A stretch of 64,000 nt of DNA, taken from NCBI RefSeq assembly GCF_002270485.1, contig NZ_NQOG01000007.1:62001-126000 (forward strand). Direction: 5' to 3'. A program made the translations under genes and the position numbers. The stretch comes from Anaerostipes hominis (ex Lee et al. 2021). Lineage in GTDB: Bacteria > Bacillota > Clostridia > Lachnospirales > Lachnospiraceae. Positions within the stretch are counted from its first letter, which is position 1. The number at the start of each line of letters is the position of its first letter. The notes beneath the pieces are model-generated. The model saw only the letters and a list, made by a program, of their open reading frames with translations, was not told the DNA's origin and made no database searches. Below are positions 54,851 through 61,782 of the stretch, in pieces.

Positions 54851-54866
54851 CATACTAAGAATGAAA
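54851..54866 (+). promoter_or_regulatory. CATACTA promoter element (remA-like)
   Basis: CATACTA-AGA-ATGAAAG, 42 bp before the RemA-like ATG. Confidence 0.7.
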
Positions 54867-54892
54867 GAAGAATTTAGGAAAGGAAAAACAAA

Positions 54893-55153
54893 ATGCAGTT
54901 AAATGTATGTAAAGGAGTTTACGTGAGTCTTAATAATGTTGACTTTATATGTGCGGCAACTGAATCAAGGCCGCTTAAGCGGGTCATTGAAGGACGAGAG
55001 AGAGATGAAGCTCTTTATAAGTTTTGCAATGGAAGAGCCGTAAAGTCTTACATTTTTTTGAAAAGTGGACGAGTGTTATGCAGTGACGTAACTCCAGATA
55101 CGCTAAAAAAGCGTATTGAAAAGAATATGATGGAGAAAGGAGAAGCTACATGA
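54893..55153 (+). CDS. RemA/DUF370-like protein
   Basis: 86 residues. The pattern matches DUF370/RemA by eye: an N-terminal V-C-K-G-V-Y-V, S-R-P-L-K-R-V-I in the position of the S-x-P-x-K-R-I-I motif, A-L-Y-K-F-x-x-G-R-A-V-K for the D-A-T-x-G-R-x-T-R region, and DVTPDTLKKRI near the end. RemA of Bacillus is a DNA-binding activator of biofilm-matrix genes. It could regulate element promoters. Its stop overlaps the next start (ATGA). Confidence 0.6.
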   Translation: MQLNVCKGVYVSLNNVDFICAATESRPLKRVIEGRERDEALYKFCNGRAVKSYIFLKSGRVLCSDVTPDTLKKRIEKNMMEKGEAT

Positions 55154-55767
55154 AATATTCAAAAACTATAGTATCTATTATCATTGGAAGTATAATGATA
55201 CTGCCATTTCACCAGATAAATGCAGCTACATTATCAGAGGAGACTCAGGCAACCACAGAAGAGGATATGGAAACTTCCCAATCAACAGAAATGCAGGCGG
55301 AAGGAGGGGAAGTTGACAATGGAAGTTTATCGAGTGAAGCATCTGATTGGCTGTCAAAGAATTTGAAGGATAATAACTATCAAAATCTTGGGTTAGATAC
55401 CAGTTTATTTACGCTTGCATCAAAACCGGATGGACTAGGCTCCGTAAATCAAAAATATGAAACTTTATTGGAAGAATTTACACAGGAGGGCCTGGGGAAC
55501 ACTTCAAAACTTGAAGAGGCAAAGCTGAGTGAATATACGCAGGACGCAGAGGCTGTATTTACAAATACATATGGTAAGCTTGCAAATCAATTGAAACTTT
55601 CTACCCCAAAGATTCCAAAGAGTATAAATTCATCCTCTTATTTAAAAAAAGCAAAAAAAGCGCGGGATAAAGCATATAAAGAACAAAAAAAGAGCAGTAC
55701 TTATAAAAAAGTAAAAAAGGGAGTCAATTCTTCAGCTTCCTTAAAAAAAGCAAAATCGAAAATGTGA
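55150..55767 (+). CDS. Secreted helical protein with Lys-rich tail
   Basis: 205 residues; signal peptide TIVSIIIGSIMILPFHQINA. The mature part has a Thr/Glu/Ser-rich linker, a helical middle and a repetitive Ser-Lys tail (SYLKKAKKARDKAYK and SASLKKAKSK). Start overlaps the RemA-like stop. Function unknown. Confidence 0.7.
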   Translation: MKYSKTIVSIIIGSIMILPFHQINAATLSEETQATTEEDMETSQSTEMQAEGGEVDNGSLSSEASDWLSKNLKDNNYQNLGLDTSLFTLASKPDGLGSVNQKYETLLEEFTQEGLGNTSKLEEAKLSEYTQDAEAVFTNTYGKLANQLKLSTPKIPKSINSSSYLKKAKKARDKAYKEQKKSSTYKKVKKGVNSSASLKKAKSKM

Positions 55768-55840
55768 CGTTATTCGACACGAAAGTGTGATAAGATAAAA
55801 GTGTGTTTTAAATCCACCTGCAAAGAGAAGGGAAATACGA

Positions 55841-56389
55841 ATGGTTTATTATCCAGCGATATTTGAATTGATGGATGATGGGGATGGTTACCGCGTTTCA
55901 TTTACAGATTTTTCGTATGATACGCAGACGTTCACGGATTCCATAGAGGATGCAATGAAAAGAGCAGGGGATGTCTTATCTATGCATATGTATCAGCTTA
56001 GACAAGAAGGAATCAGAGTCCCCATTCCATTTGAAAAATCGCCAATTGTATTACATGCCTCAAATAAAAAAGAATGTTTTTATAGTGTAGTTCGTATTGA
56101 CGAAAGAGTTGGAGAAGAAATTTTATCAGAATCAATGGAATGGGAACTTTTTGAGAATGAAGAGCAGTGTGCAGAGAAAGACGACCATAAAGCCTGTATG
56201 CTCCATTTTGGAGAAATGTTATATGAATTTTTGCAGCAGTTACAGGAAGAAACTGCATGTATGGACGGACTTAACTTGGACAGCTTTTCAATTAAAGAGG
56301 AAAGCTATGAACGCTGGAAAGAGGGAATCGTTGATATGGAAGAACTGCAAGAAATTTTATGCAGGTTCGGAGTCGAAATTAAAAATTGA
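55841..56389 (+). CDS. HicB-like antitoxin family protein (orphan)
   Basis: 182 residues. The first ~65 (YPAIFELMDDGDGYRVSFTDF...TFTDSIEDAMKRAGDVL) match the HicB partial RNase H fold. The rest is not the usual HicB DNA-binding part. No HicA toxin is next to it, so it may be an orphan regulator. Ribosome site GAAGGGA. No CATACTA element precedes it. Confidence 0.6.
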   Translation: MVYYPAIFELMDDGDGYRVSFTDFSYDTQTFTDSIEDAMKRAGDVLSMHMYQLRQEGIRVPIPFEKSPIVLHASNKKECFYSVVRIDERVGEEILSESMEWELFENEEQCAEKDDHKACMLHFGEMLYEFLQQLQEETACMDGLNLDSFSIKEESYERWKEGIVDMEELQEILCRFGVEIKN

Positions 56390-56410
56390 AGAACTAGAAT
56401 GGTAAGGATG

Positions 56411-56446
56411 CCCCAAAAAAGAGAGACTCTTTTTTGGGGTTTTTGT
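56411..56446. terminator. Intrinsic terminator
   Basis: CCCCAAAAAAGAG and CTCTTTTTTGGGG form a 13-bp stem with a T tail; it ends the HicB-like gene and lies near the end of the minus-strand 56503 gene. Confidence 0.88.
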
Positions 56447-56502
56447 GTTAGAGGATGTTCAATCTTTGGGTAGCTATTTATCTAAGTTCTCGGCACCCTC
56501 GT

Positions 56503-56787
56503 TTAAGGTAAGATAGGAATATGCATTGAAAATAATTCACAGACATTCTCGCTGATAAACCAGGAATTCTTTCCGTAATAAAACCGAACGGCATAGGTAC
56601 GGAATTGTCCCAGACGATTGATTGGAATGCGGATCTTGTATTCATCAAATTCCCGTTCTCTTCCTGAGTGATCACTCGAACTCCCGTGTCGAATAAATAA
56701 AATTTCATTTATGTTGTATGTTTTTATTCCTTCTCGAGTACAGATTTGAAAGCTTGTTTTGTTGGCATTCAGGTTGATCTGTTTCAT
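56503..56787 (-). CDS. Unknown small protein (94 aa)
   Basis: Minus strand, with GGAGGGAG before the ATG. Mixed-charge protein without a clear membrane helix or motif. A near-consensus sigma-A promoter lies upstream. Function unknown. Confidence 0.5.
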   Translation of the reverse strand: MKQINLNANKTSFQICTREGIKTYNINEILFIRHGSSSDHSGREREFDEYKIRIPINRLGQFRTYAVRFYYGKNSWFISENVCELFSMHIPILP

Positions 56788-56815
56788 GTTTTCTCCCTCC
56801 TTATCTTTATTGCCA

Positions 56816-56844
56816 AGTATATCAAAAGAACATACGTTTGTAAA
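56816..56844 (-). promoter_or_regulatory. Sigma-A-type promoter for 56503 gene
   Basis: On the minus strand: TTTACA, 17-bp spacer, TATACT, 29 bp before the ATG. Confidence 0.65.
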
Positions 56845-56912
56845 GGGCGTGATATATTCTTCAGGGGTTTATGACAATTTGAGTTCTTTTTTCGATCAAA
56901 ATCAATTTCATA

Positions 56913-56921
56913 TGGTATGAT
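56913..56921 (+). promoter_or_regulatory. Extended -10 promoter for 56969 gene
   Basis: TGG-TATGAT (TGn plus -10); no good -35. About 48 bp before the ATG. Confidence 0.5.
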
Positions 56922-56968
56922 AAAGAAAGAATATTCCAAAAGGCATTAAGGAAAGGTGGGAAAGTTTT

Positions 56969-57469
56969 ATGAGCTGGTTTAATGGAATTAATGAAGATGG
57001 AAATCTTGAAGTGAACGCTGCACACTATGATGGCCTCCCAAATATAGAAGAAAATAGTTTAGTTAAGATAATTGTGGATGAAATAGAACGGATGGTGATC
57101 TTTCGAAAACGTCTGTTTCGGAAAGAAGAAAAAGACCAGGATATCCTTTTAGCCTTTGAACAGATTTTGGGTGCTGGTTTTATCACTCGGAATAAACTGG
57201 TCAAAAAGAGCGTCATAGGGCGTGCTTTTTTGGGGAGTCTCTTCTTTGGAGATACCGGCACGATTCTAGGAATTATGTCTGGCCAGGGAAAAAAGAAAAA
57301 AAGAGAAAGGTGCTTTGCAATTTCATATTCTGATTCTTTTGGAAACAACTGTGTTTTATTATTTGATGATAACATTAGCCATCCTAAAATGCTCCCGAAA
57401 CGGTTAAATGAGATTGCCAATATCAATCACCCACCGATAAAGGAAGAAAAAGGACCCGTTCGATTATAA
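56969..57469 (+). CDS. Unknown 166-aa protein
   Basis: Soluble apart from a weakly hydrophobic Gly-rich stretch (RAFLGSLFFGDTGTILGIMSG) that might insert into a membrane. AAAGGTGGG precedes the ATG. No family recognised. It is in the small-gene accessory region without CATACTA elements. Confidence 0.6.
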   Translation: MSWFNGINEDGNLEVNAAHYDGLPNIEENSLVKIIVDEIERMVIFRKRLFRKEEKDQDILLAFEQILGAGFITRNKLVKKSVIGRAFLGSLFFGDTGTILGIMSGQGKKKKRERCFAISYSDSFGNNCVLLFDDNISHPKMLPKRLNEIANINHPPIKEEKGPVRL

Positions 57470-57568
57470 TGTCTTTTATTAAGTTTGAAATATATATCCT
57501 TTCTTGCAGAGTGGATGAGTCAAAGAATAATACTACAGGTAAATTTAGAAAGTGGAAGGAGCACAAAG

Positions 57569-57877
57569 ATGTTAAGCAATATTCATGGTGTATTCAGATG
57601 GGCCATATTTTTTAGTTTTTTGTTACTAAGTGTAAAAGTAGCCTTTTATTATTTTGCGAGAGATAATAGATTGGCCGATGTGTATTTCTTTATCTTCAAA
57701 GGTTTTGCTTATTTGATGTTGGCAATTATAATCTATTTTACAACAAGAGATGAACTATCCATAAAAGACGCTTCCGGCATCGTTGCCATTTTTACTTTTG
57801 TCTTAAGTTGTTTTGAGTCGGCAGATAACTTTGGGAGTGCTATTAATTGTTATCTTTCATCAAGAAATGGAGATTAA
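57569..57877 (+). CDS. Small membrane protein (102 aa)
   Basis: From ATG 57569 (GGAAGGAG upstream). About three hydrophobic segments (WAIFFSFLLLSVKVAFYYF, FKGFAYLMLAIIIYF, ASGIVAIFTFVLSCF), a holin-like size. Whether it is a holin is not shown. It is followed 20 bp later by another membrane protein. Confidence 0.6.
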   Translation: MLSNIHGVFRWAIFFSFLLLSVKVAFYYFARDNRLADVYFFIFKGFAYLMLAIIIYFTTRDELSIKDASGIVAIFTFVLSCFESADNFGSAINCYLSSRNGD

Positions 57878-57897
57878 AGAAAGCAGGAGGGGAAGGT

Positions 57898-58387
57898 ATG
57901 AATACTACTGTTATGGCCGCAATCGTGACTGCATCTGCCGCGCTTTTTCTTGGTATCTTAAATCTTTCATTTAATATTTATAGCCATCTGTCTCAGTTAA
58001 AGCAGATGGAAAAACATTTCCAAAAAGAAGAGGAAAAGCAAAAGAAAGAGCTTTCAGCGAGGTATATTACAGATAGAAGAGTAGATTGGATGCAGGAATT
58101 AAGAGAGACTGTTGCAGACTTTATTATGATCGTTTCTCCAAGGAATTCAGCTTTGAGCAAGATCAGATCTCCTAAGACACCGAAAAAAGCATATGTTGAC
58201 TCAGAAGCAGTCTGGTTATATAAGGGAATTAATTAAGAATACGCAAATATGCTTGAAGTTCGAATGGAACCGTGTGAAAAAGGAAGCTTGCGGTGATTCG
58301 TATAGTCAGAAAGATCAACAAAGGGATATAAGACAGCTTATTAAAAATTATGAAAAGTGTGATAAGATCATCATACGACAACTATGA
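57898..58387 (+). pseudogene. Membrane/coiled-coil protein, probably frameshifted
   Basis: ATG 57898 (AGGAGGGG) starts a 112-residue frame with a membrane helix (ASAALFLGILNLSFNIY), a coiled coil and RRVDWMQELRETVADFI. It stops at 58236. An overlapping frame from 58193 (GYIRELIKNTQICLKF...IRQLIKNYEKCDKII) looks like the missing C-terminal half of the same family, so one base has probably been gained or lost near 58195. The intact frame without the shift would end at 58387. Confidence 0.5.
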
Positions 58388-58455
58388 TTTTGTTTCTGGA
58401 AATGTAAGTTTGATATTTTTAGGTAGAAAAGCAGTTAAGAATGAAACACAGAAAC

Positions 58456-58484
58456 AAAAGCCCAGAATCTGCTCTGGGCTTTTG
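58456..58484. terminator. Intrinsic terminator
   Basis: AAAAGCCCAGA and TCTGGGCTTTT, perfect 11-bp arms, symmetric A and T flanks so it can work in both directions. Confidence 0.85.
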
Positions 58485-58605
58485 CTGTGTCTGAAAATAC
58501 AGAAAGAAACAGCATAATAATAATGAGGGGATTTTTATTGCTAGCCCAATAAATTTTCCCGACAATTTTATATGTTCGGATGCCGCCACAAAGGAGGTAT
58601 CCAAA

Positions 58606-58848
58606 ATGGATTACATTATTTTAGTTGTTTCATTTTTATTTGACCATGTCCCTGCGATCTGCAATGCAATCCAGGAAATCATAGAACTGTTTCGTCTGTA
58701 CTCAGAACTTGATAAGAAGAAAGAGCCTGAGAGTGAAAAATCTCTCCAGAAAGAAGAACTCATTCAGGAGGAGACCGAAGAAATCTTTGACCAAAACGGT
58801 ACATTTCGAATCCATAGAATGCGTACCGTAAGGAAACGTAGCTTCTGA
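58606..58848 (+). CDS. Small protein (80 aa), unknown
   Basis: AAAGGAGG precedes ATG 58606. A hydrophobic N-terminus (YIILVVSFLFDHVPAIC) and a Glu/Lys-rich helical tail. No family recognised. Confidence 0.55.
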   Translation: MDYIILVVSFLFDHVPAICNAIQEIIELFRLYSELDKKKEPESEKSLQKEELIQEETEEIFDQNGTFRIHRMRTVRKRSF

Positions 58849-58977
58849 TTAATCATTGGATGGGAGACTCCCAGCCAAACTTGTCACCACAACACATAAC
58901 CAAATCACATCCAGGCATCCGGCAGCGTTATTGATTGTAAAAGATAAAACACGCTGTCGGATCTTTTCTTCCTTCAT
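58849..58977 (-). CDS. Possible tiny minus-strand membrane peptide
   Basis: A 42-residue minus-strand frame starting within the ATGAAGG of a minus-strand CATACTA element, with one membrane-like helix (LDVIWLCVVVTSLAGSL). No ribosome site lies between element and ATG, so translation is doubtful; the transcript could instead be antisense RNA. Confidence 0.2.
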   Translation of the reverse strand: MKEEKIRQRVLSFTINNAAGCLDVIWLCVVVTSLAGSLPSND

Positions 58978-58987
58978 AATTAGTATG
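58974..58987 (-). promoter_or_regulatory. CATACTA element on the minus strand
   Basis: Minus strand: CATACTA-ATT-ATGAAGG. It faces away from the downstream + strand gene and toward the 58606 gene antisense, with no clear gene of its own. The intervening + strand 58850-59050 holds nothing else I can identify. Confidence 0.5.
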
Positions 58988-59049
58988 ATAAAAATTGAAT
59001 TTTTATGGTTTCTCTCATAGGGGAGATTCAACGTCGTAAAAATCTTTTT

Positions 59050-59065
59050 CATACTATGATTAAGA
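59050..59065 (+). promoter_or_regulatory. CATACTA promoter element (Ntn paralog 1)
   Basis: CATACTAT-GA-TTAAGAA, 61 bp before the upstream start of paralog 1. Confidence 0.62.
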
Positions 59066-59110
59066 AACTATGAATCAGAAAGACTGTGGGAATTTGGAAG
59101 GAGAATCATT

Positions 59111-59869
59111 ATGCAAATTGGTATTTCAACGGGAGAATTGATTCATCAAAAGGCAAGCGGAATTTGTTTTGGGCCTTTTGATAACGCTGAATACGGGACA
59201 GAAAAAACGGTTTATTCATGTTACAATCAAAGAAAAAATAATATGGAGGATTGTGGTATGAGTTTTGTAGGATTAATGAGAAGTGATGAAGGTATTGTTG
59301 CTCTTGCAGACAGTAAAGGGACAATCAATGGGGCTGCCGGCTTATACTCAGAAACGCGTGAGGTAAAAAAATTATTTATGCATAAGAATTTTATTATGGT
59401 TGTTGCCGGAAGCAATACCTATCGAACCGATTGGAGCATTCGTCCAATTGAAGAACTGATCGGAGAAAAATTAGAGGGTTTTAAGGGGACACCATACGAT
59501 TTCGTTCGTTTGTTAAATGAAGAACTCAAGCAAAATTGGGAAAATAATCAGTCAGATTACTATCTTATGTTTGGATGCAAAAGTCTTCCGGATTATGCAT
59601 TCCGAGAACGGCATAAATACCAGTTCATTGTATTTCATAGAACAGCCGAGGGTCTGATCGATGTACATATCCACCCGAATCATTTTTGTGTAACGAATAC
59701 AGGACCGTCCTTTATCCCTCCACTCTTTTGCGGAAGTGATTGGAGCCTTGAAAGAATGAAGGAAGAAGCTAATGACGCATTGGATTTCGTGATCCGGATG
59801 GGAGATAAGTACCTTCCATATAATCCAGTTGGTGGTCATAAAGTGATTCAAACATTTCAAGCGTCTTGA
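59111..59869 (+). CDS. Proteasome-beta/Anbu-like Ntn hydrolase, paralog 1
   Basis: 252 residues from ATG 59111 (AAGGAG upstream). A second in-frame ATG at 59258, with GGAGG 8 bp before it, starts MSFVGLMRSDEG. If Met is removed, Ser1 is the N-terminal residue and Asp17 lies exactly where proteasome beta subunits have D17 (VALADSKG). At the Lys33 position the sequence is R-E-V-K-K-L-F, so Arg replaces Lys, then VVAGSN follows as near the oxyanion region. This is a beta-proteasome-like Ntn hydrolase fold by eye. Residues 1-49 could be a propeptide. It may be a self-compartmentalising protease or an inactive relative. Confidence 0.6.
   Translation: MQIGISTGELIHQKASGICFGPFDNAEYGTEKTVYSCYNQRKNNMEDCGMSFVGLMRSDEGIVALADSKGTINGAAGLYSETREVKKLFMHKNFIMVVAGSNTYRTDWSIRPIEELIGEKLEGFKGTPYDFVRLLNEELKQNWENNQSDYYLMFGCKSLPDYAFRERHKYQFIVFHRTAEGLIDVHIHPNHFCVTNTGPSFIPPLFCGSDWSLERMKEEANDALDFVIRMGDKYLPYNPVGGHKVIQTFQAS
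59219..59227 (+). promoter_or_regulatory. Internal extended -10 for the short form of paralog 1
   Basis: TG-T-TACAAT, 31 bp before the internal ATG 59258; -35 poor. Confidence 0.4.
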
Positions 59870-59906
59870 TACTTAAAAGAACAAATATTAAGAGGAGGGA
59901 GATCAA

Positions 59907-60728
59907 ATGATGCAGGGATACAGGCTTGATACTGCTGTGGGCTGTTCTAATTACAATTCAGGTGTTCAGCTTCAGCAAAAGTTCTATGAAGATGGAAATA
60001 TTGGAACGAACATACCAAACAATACAAAGCATGACATGTTATATAAGGAATATGGTATAATAAACGAGAATACAAACAAATTCTTTGAAAAGGAGAAAGA
60101 CATGTCATTTGTTGGGTTACTGCGTACGCGAAGCGGAATGATTGCTTTTGCTGACACGAAGTCGACGGTTGTTATGTCAAATGGGGAGAAGCGGGAAGAA
60201 GAAAACCGAGAGACAAAAAAGATGTTTCGCTATTCAGAAGGAGTGCTGCTGTCGCATGGCATCAATCTGCTTCATCATTATAGGGATCATAAGCCGGTTT
60301 ATATGGAAGAAGTATTGAGCCAATTTTTTGATATCTATGAGGGAGACCACTTTAATTCTTTAGGCAGAAACCTGTATGATTTCATAAAGGGAAAGCAACT
60401 TCTAATTCCGGAACATGGTGTTTGCTTTTTTATAAATGCTATGAAAAAGGACGATTCTTATGCAATCGAGTGTTTTCAGATCGATAACATGAAAATACAA
60501 TGGAGTACTTTCTGTTATCCTGAAGTAGGAGCAATGTATTTTGGTGGAGCACAATGCTATCAGGTCTTATTTCAGAATATTGATGGAAAACGCATTCTTC
60601 GTGATAATGACAATATAAGAAATATTGAAAGAAGATTGGTTCGCTGTCTTCAAGACGCAGTTAAATTTTACGATGAATGGTTGTTTTACAACCCTGTTGG
60701 TGGGAACATTAAGACGGAAATTATTTGA
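59907..60728 (+). CDS. Proteasome-beta/Anbu-like Ntn hydrolase, paralog 2
   Basis: 273 residues from ATG 59907 (AGGAGGGAG upstream). An internal ATG 60102 (AAAGGAG 7 bp before) starts MSFVGLLRTRSG: again Ser1 after Met and Asp17 in IAFADTKST. The Lys33 position is again Arg (NRETKKMF, shifted by two residues). The body matches paralog 1 and both end with YNPVGG near the C-terminus. Repeated dual starts suggest a propeptide form and a mature form. The 65-residue extension is unrelated to that of paralog 1. Confidence 0.6.
   Translation: MMQGYRLDTAVGCSNYNSGVQLQQKFYEDGNIGTNIPNNTKHDMLYKEYGIINENTNKFFEKEKDMSFVGLLRTRSGMIAFADTKSTVVMSNGEKREEENRETKKMFRYSEGVLLSHGINLLHHYRDHKPVYMEEVLSQFFDIYEGDHFNSLGRNLYDFIKGKQLLIPEHGVCFFINAMKKDDSYAIECFQIDNMKIQWSTFCYPEVGAMYFGGAQCYQVLFQNIDGKRILRDNDNIRNIERRLVRCLQDAVKFYDEWLFYNPVGGNIKTEII
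60053..60061 (+). promoter_or_regulatory. Internal sigma-A-type promoter for the short form of paralog 2
   Basis: A perfect extended -10 TGG-TATAAT inside the long frame, 41 bp before ATG 60102, with a TGACA-like hexamer about 19 bp upstream. Confidence 0.6.
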
Positions 60729-60773
60729 GAAAACCTATTATTTTTGCACTGTTAGACAGTTGAAACAATTTGG

Positions 60774-60801
60774 GACACGTTTGTCGCGTGTTCTTTTTTT
60801 T
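60774..60801 (+). terminator. Intrinsic terminator after Ntn paralogs
   Basis: ACACG / CGTGT arms with a 7-nt loop and a T8 tail. Confidence 0.75.
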
Positions 60802-60888
60802 ATTAAATTTGCCCACATTGCCCCTAATTACCGTGATATATTCTCTCTTGCACAAAAATTATAGATATTACAAAGGAGAAAATTAATT

Positions 60889-61488
60889 ATGAATATTTGG
60901 GAAAACACAGTTTTAACAGACAAAGGAAAGGCCTTACAGGCAAAGTTATTAAGTGGGCAGACATTGAAGATTAAGCGAGTGACGACAGGTGCGAAAAAAG
61001 TTCCGGTTGTAGATTTGAGGCAGCAGCTCGATGTGACGGAAGGTGGATATGATATCACGCTTCAGCCAACCAGAACAGATGGAGAGAAAATGATCATTCC
61101 TGTTTTTCTGGAAAATAAGGGCTTAAAAGAAAGCTATGAATTATGGCAGGTGGGATTTTATGCAGAAGATCCAGATGAAGGAGAGATTTTGTTCTGTCTT
61201 GCGCAGGCAGCACAGGCTAAAAATATTCCTTCTGAAAAGGAAAGTCCAGGCTTTTCTATTACATGGGACTTCTACTTTGATATTTCTAATACAGTGCCTT
61301 TTGAAGTGGTATTGAATTCCGCTGGATTAGTTAATATTGAAGCATATCAGGCTCACACAGAAGCAATACAGCAGACGAACACTAGACTTAATAGCCTAAA
61401 TTCGGCTTTAAACAATATAGTTACAAGTCCTGTGATAGGAAAAGTAACAAATTACACTACAAGTGAAAAGGAATACATTAATATATAA
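60889..61488 (+). CDS. Phage tail-fibre/collar-like protein
   Basis: 199 residues with AAAGGAG before the ATG. NTVLTDKGKALQAKLLSGQTL, and the later YELWQVGFYAEDPDEGEILF, match the N-terminal domain of phage tail-fibre/collar proteins. The C-terminus is coiled coil (QTNTRLNSLNSALNNI) and stops without a receptor-binding domain, so the gene may be truncated. No other tail gene is in the window. No CATACTA element precedes it. Confidence 0.65.
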   Translation: MNIWENTVLTDKGKALQAKLLSGQTLKIKRVTTGAKKVPVVDLRQQLDVTEGGYDITLQPTRTDGEKMIIPVFLENKGLKESYELWQVGFYAEDPDEGEILFCLAQAAQAKNIPSEKESPGFSITWDFYFDISNTVPFEVVLNSAGLVNIEAYQAHTEAIQQTNTRLNSLNSALNNIVTSPVIGKVTNYTTSEKEYINI

Positions 61489-61541
61489 TCCAGTAGGAGG
61501 CCCAATTTAGATAAAGGTTTTTCACTAAAATATTGAGATGT

Positions 61542-61575
61542 AAAAAGAATGTGCAGAAATGCATGTTCTTTTTTT
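61542..61575 (+). terminator. Intrinsic terminator
   Basis: AAGAATGTGCA-GAAA-TGCATGTTCTT, 11-bp stem with two G-T pairs and a T8 run. Confidence 0.85.
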
Positions 61576-61651
61576 TGCCCTAAAACAATTGAATCTTTAT
61601 ATTTTTTCCTCCTGGACCCTCTAAATCACAGAAAAAGGAAGGCTTATTTTA

Positions 61652-61668
61652 CATACTAAGAATAGAGT
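61652..61668 (+). promoter_or_regulatory. CATACTA promoter element (SpaA-like gene)
   Basis: CATACTA-AGA-ATAGAGT, 131 bp before the ATG; the longest leader, with no clear hairpin. Nothing else is identified in 61489-61782 besides the terminator. Confidence 0.55.
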
Positions 61669-61782
61669 GGGACATAATCTACGGATTACTTTGAAACGAA
61701 AGGGGTGTCATAAAACAAAGGAAACAAAAGAGATGTTCCTGCTTAAGACATTATAAATGAACATAGAAAAGGAGAACGAAAT

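Noticed and set aside
55784-55800. Possible sigma-A promoter upstream of the HicB-like gene
   Set aside because: Candidate hexamers have poor matches or wrong spacing; not listed as a feature.
3234-61668. Calling the CATACTA elements true sigma-G promoters
   Set aside because: The -10 matches, but I saw no TGAATA-like -35 at 17-18 bp in the sites checked, and replication genes are not expected in a forespore regulon.
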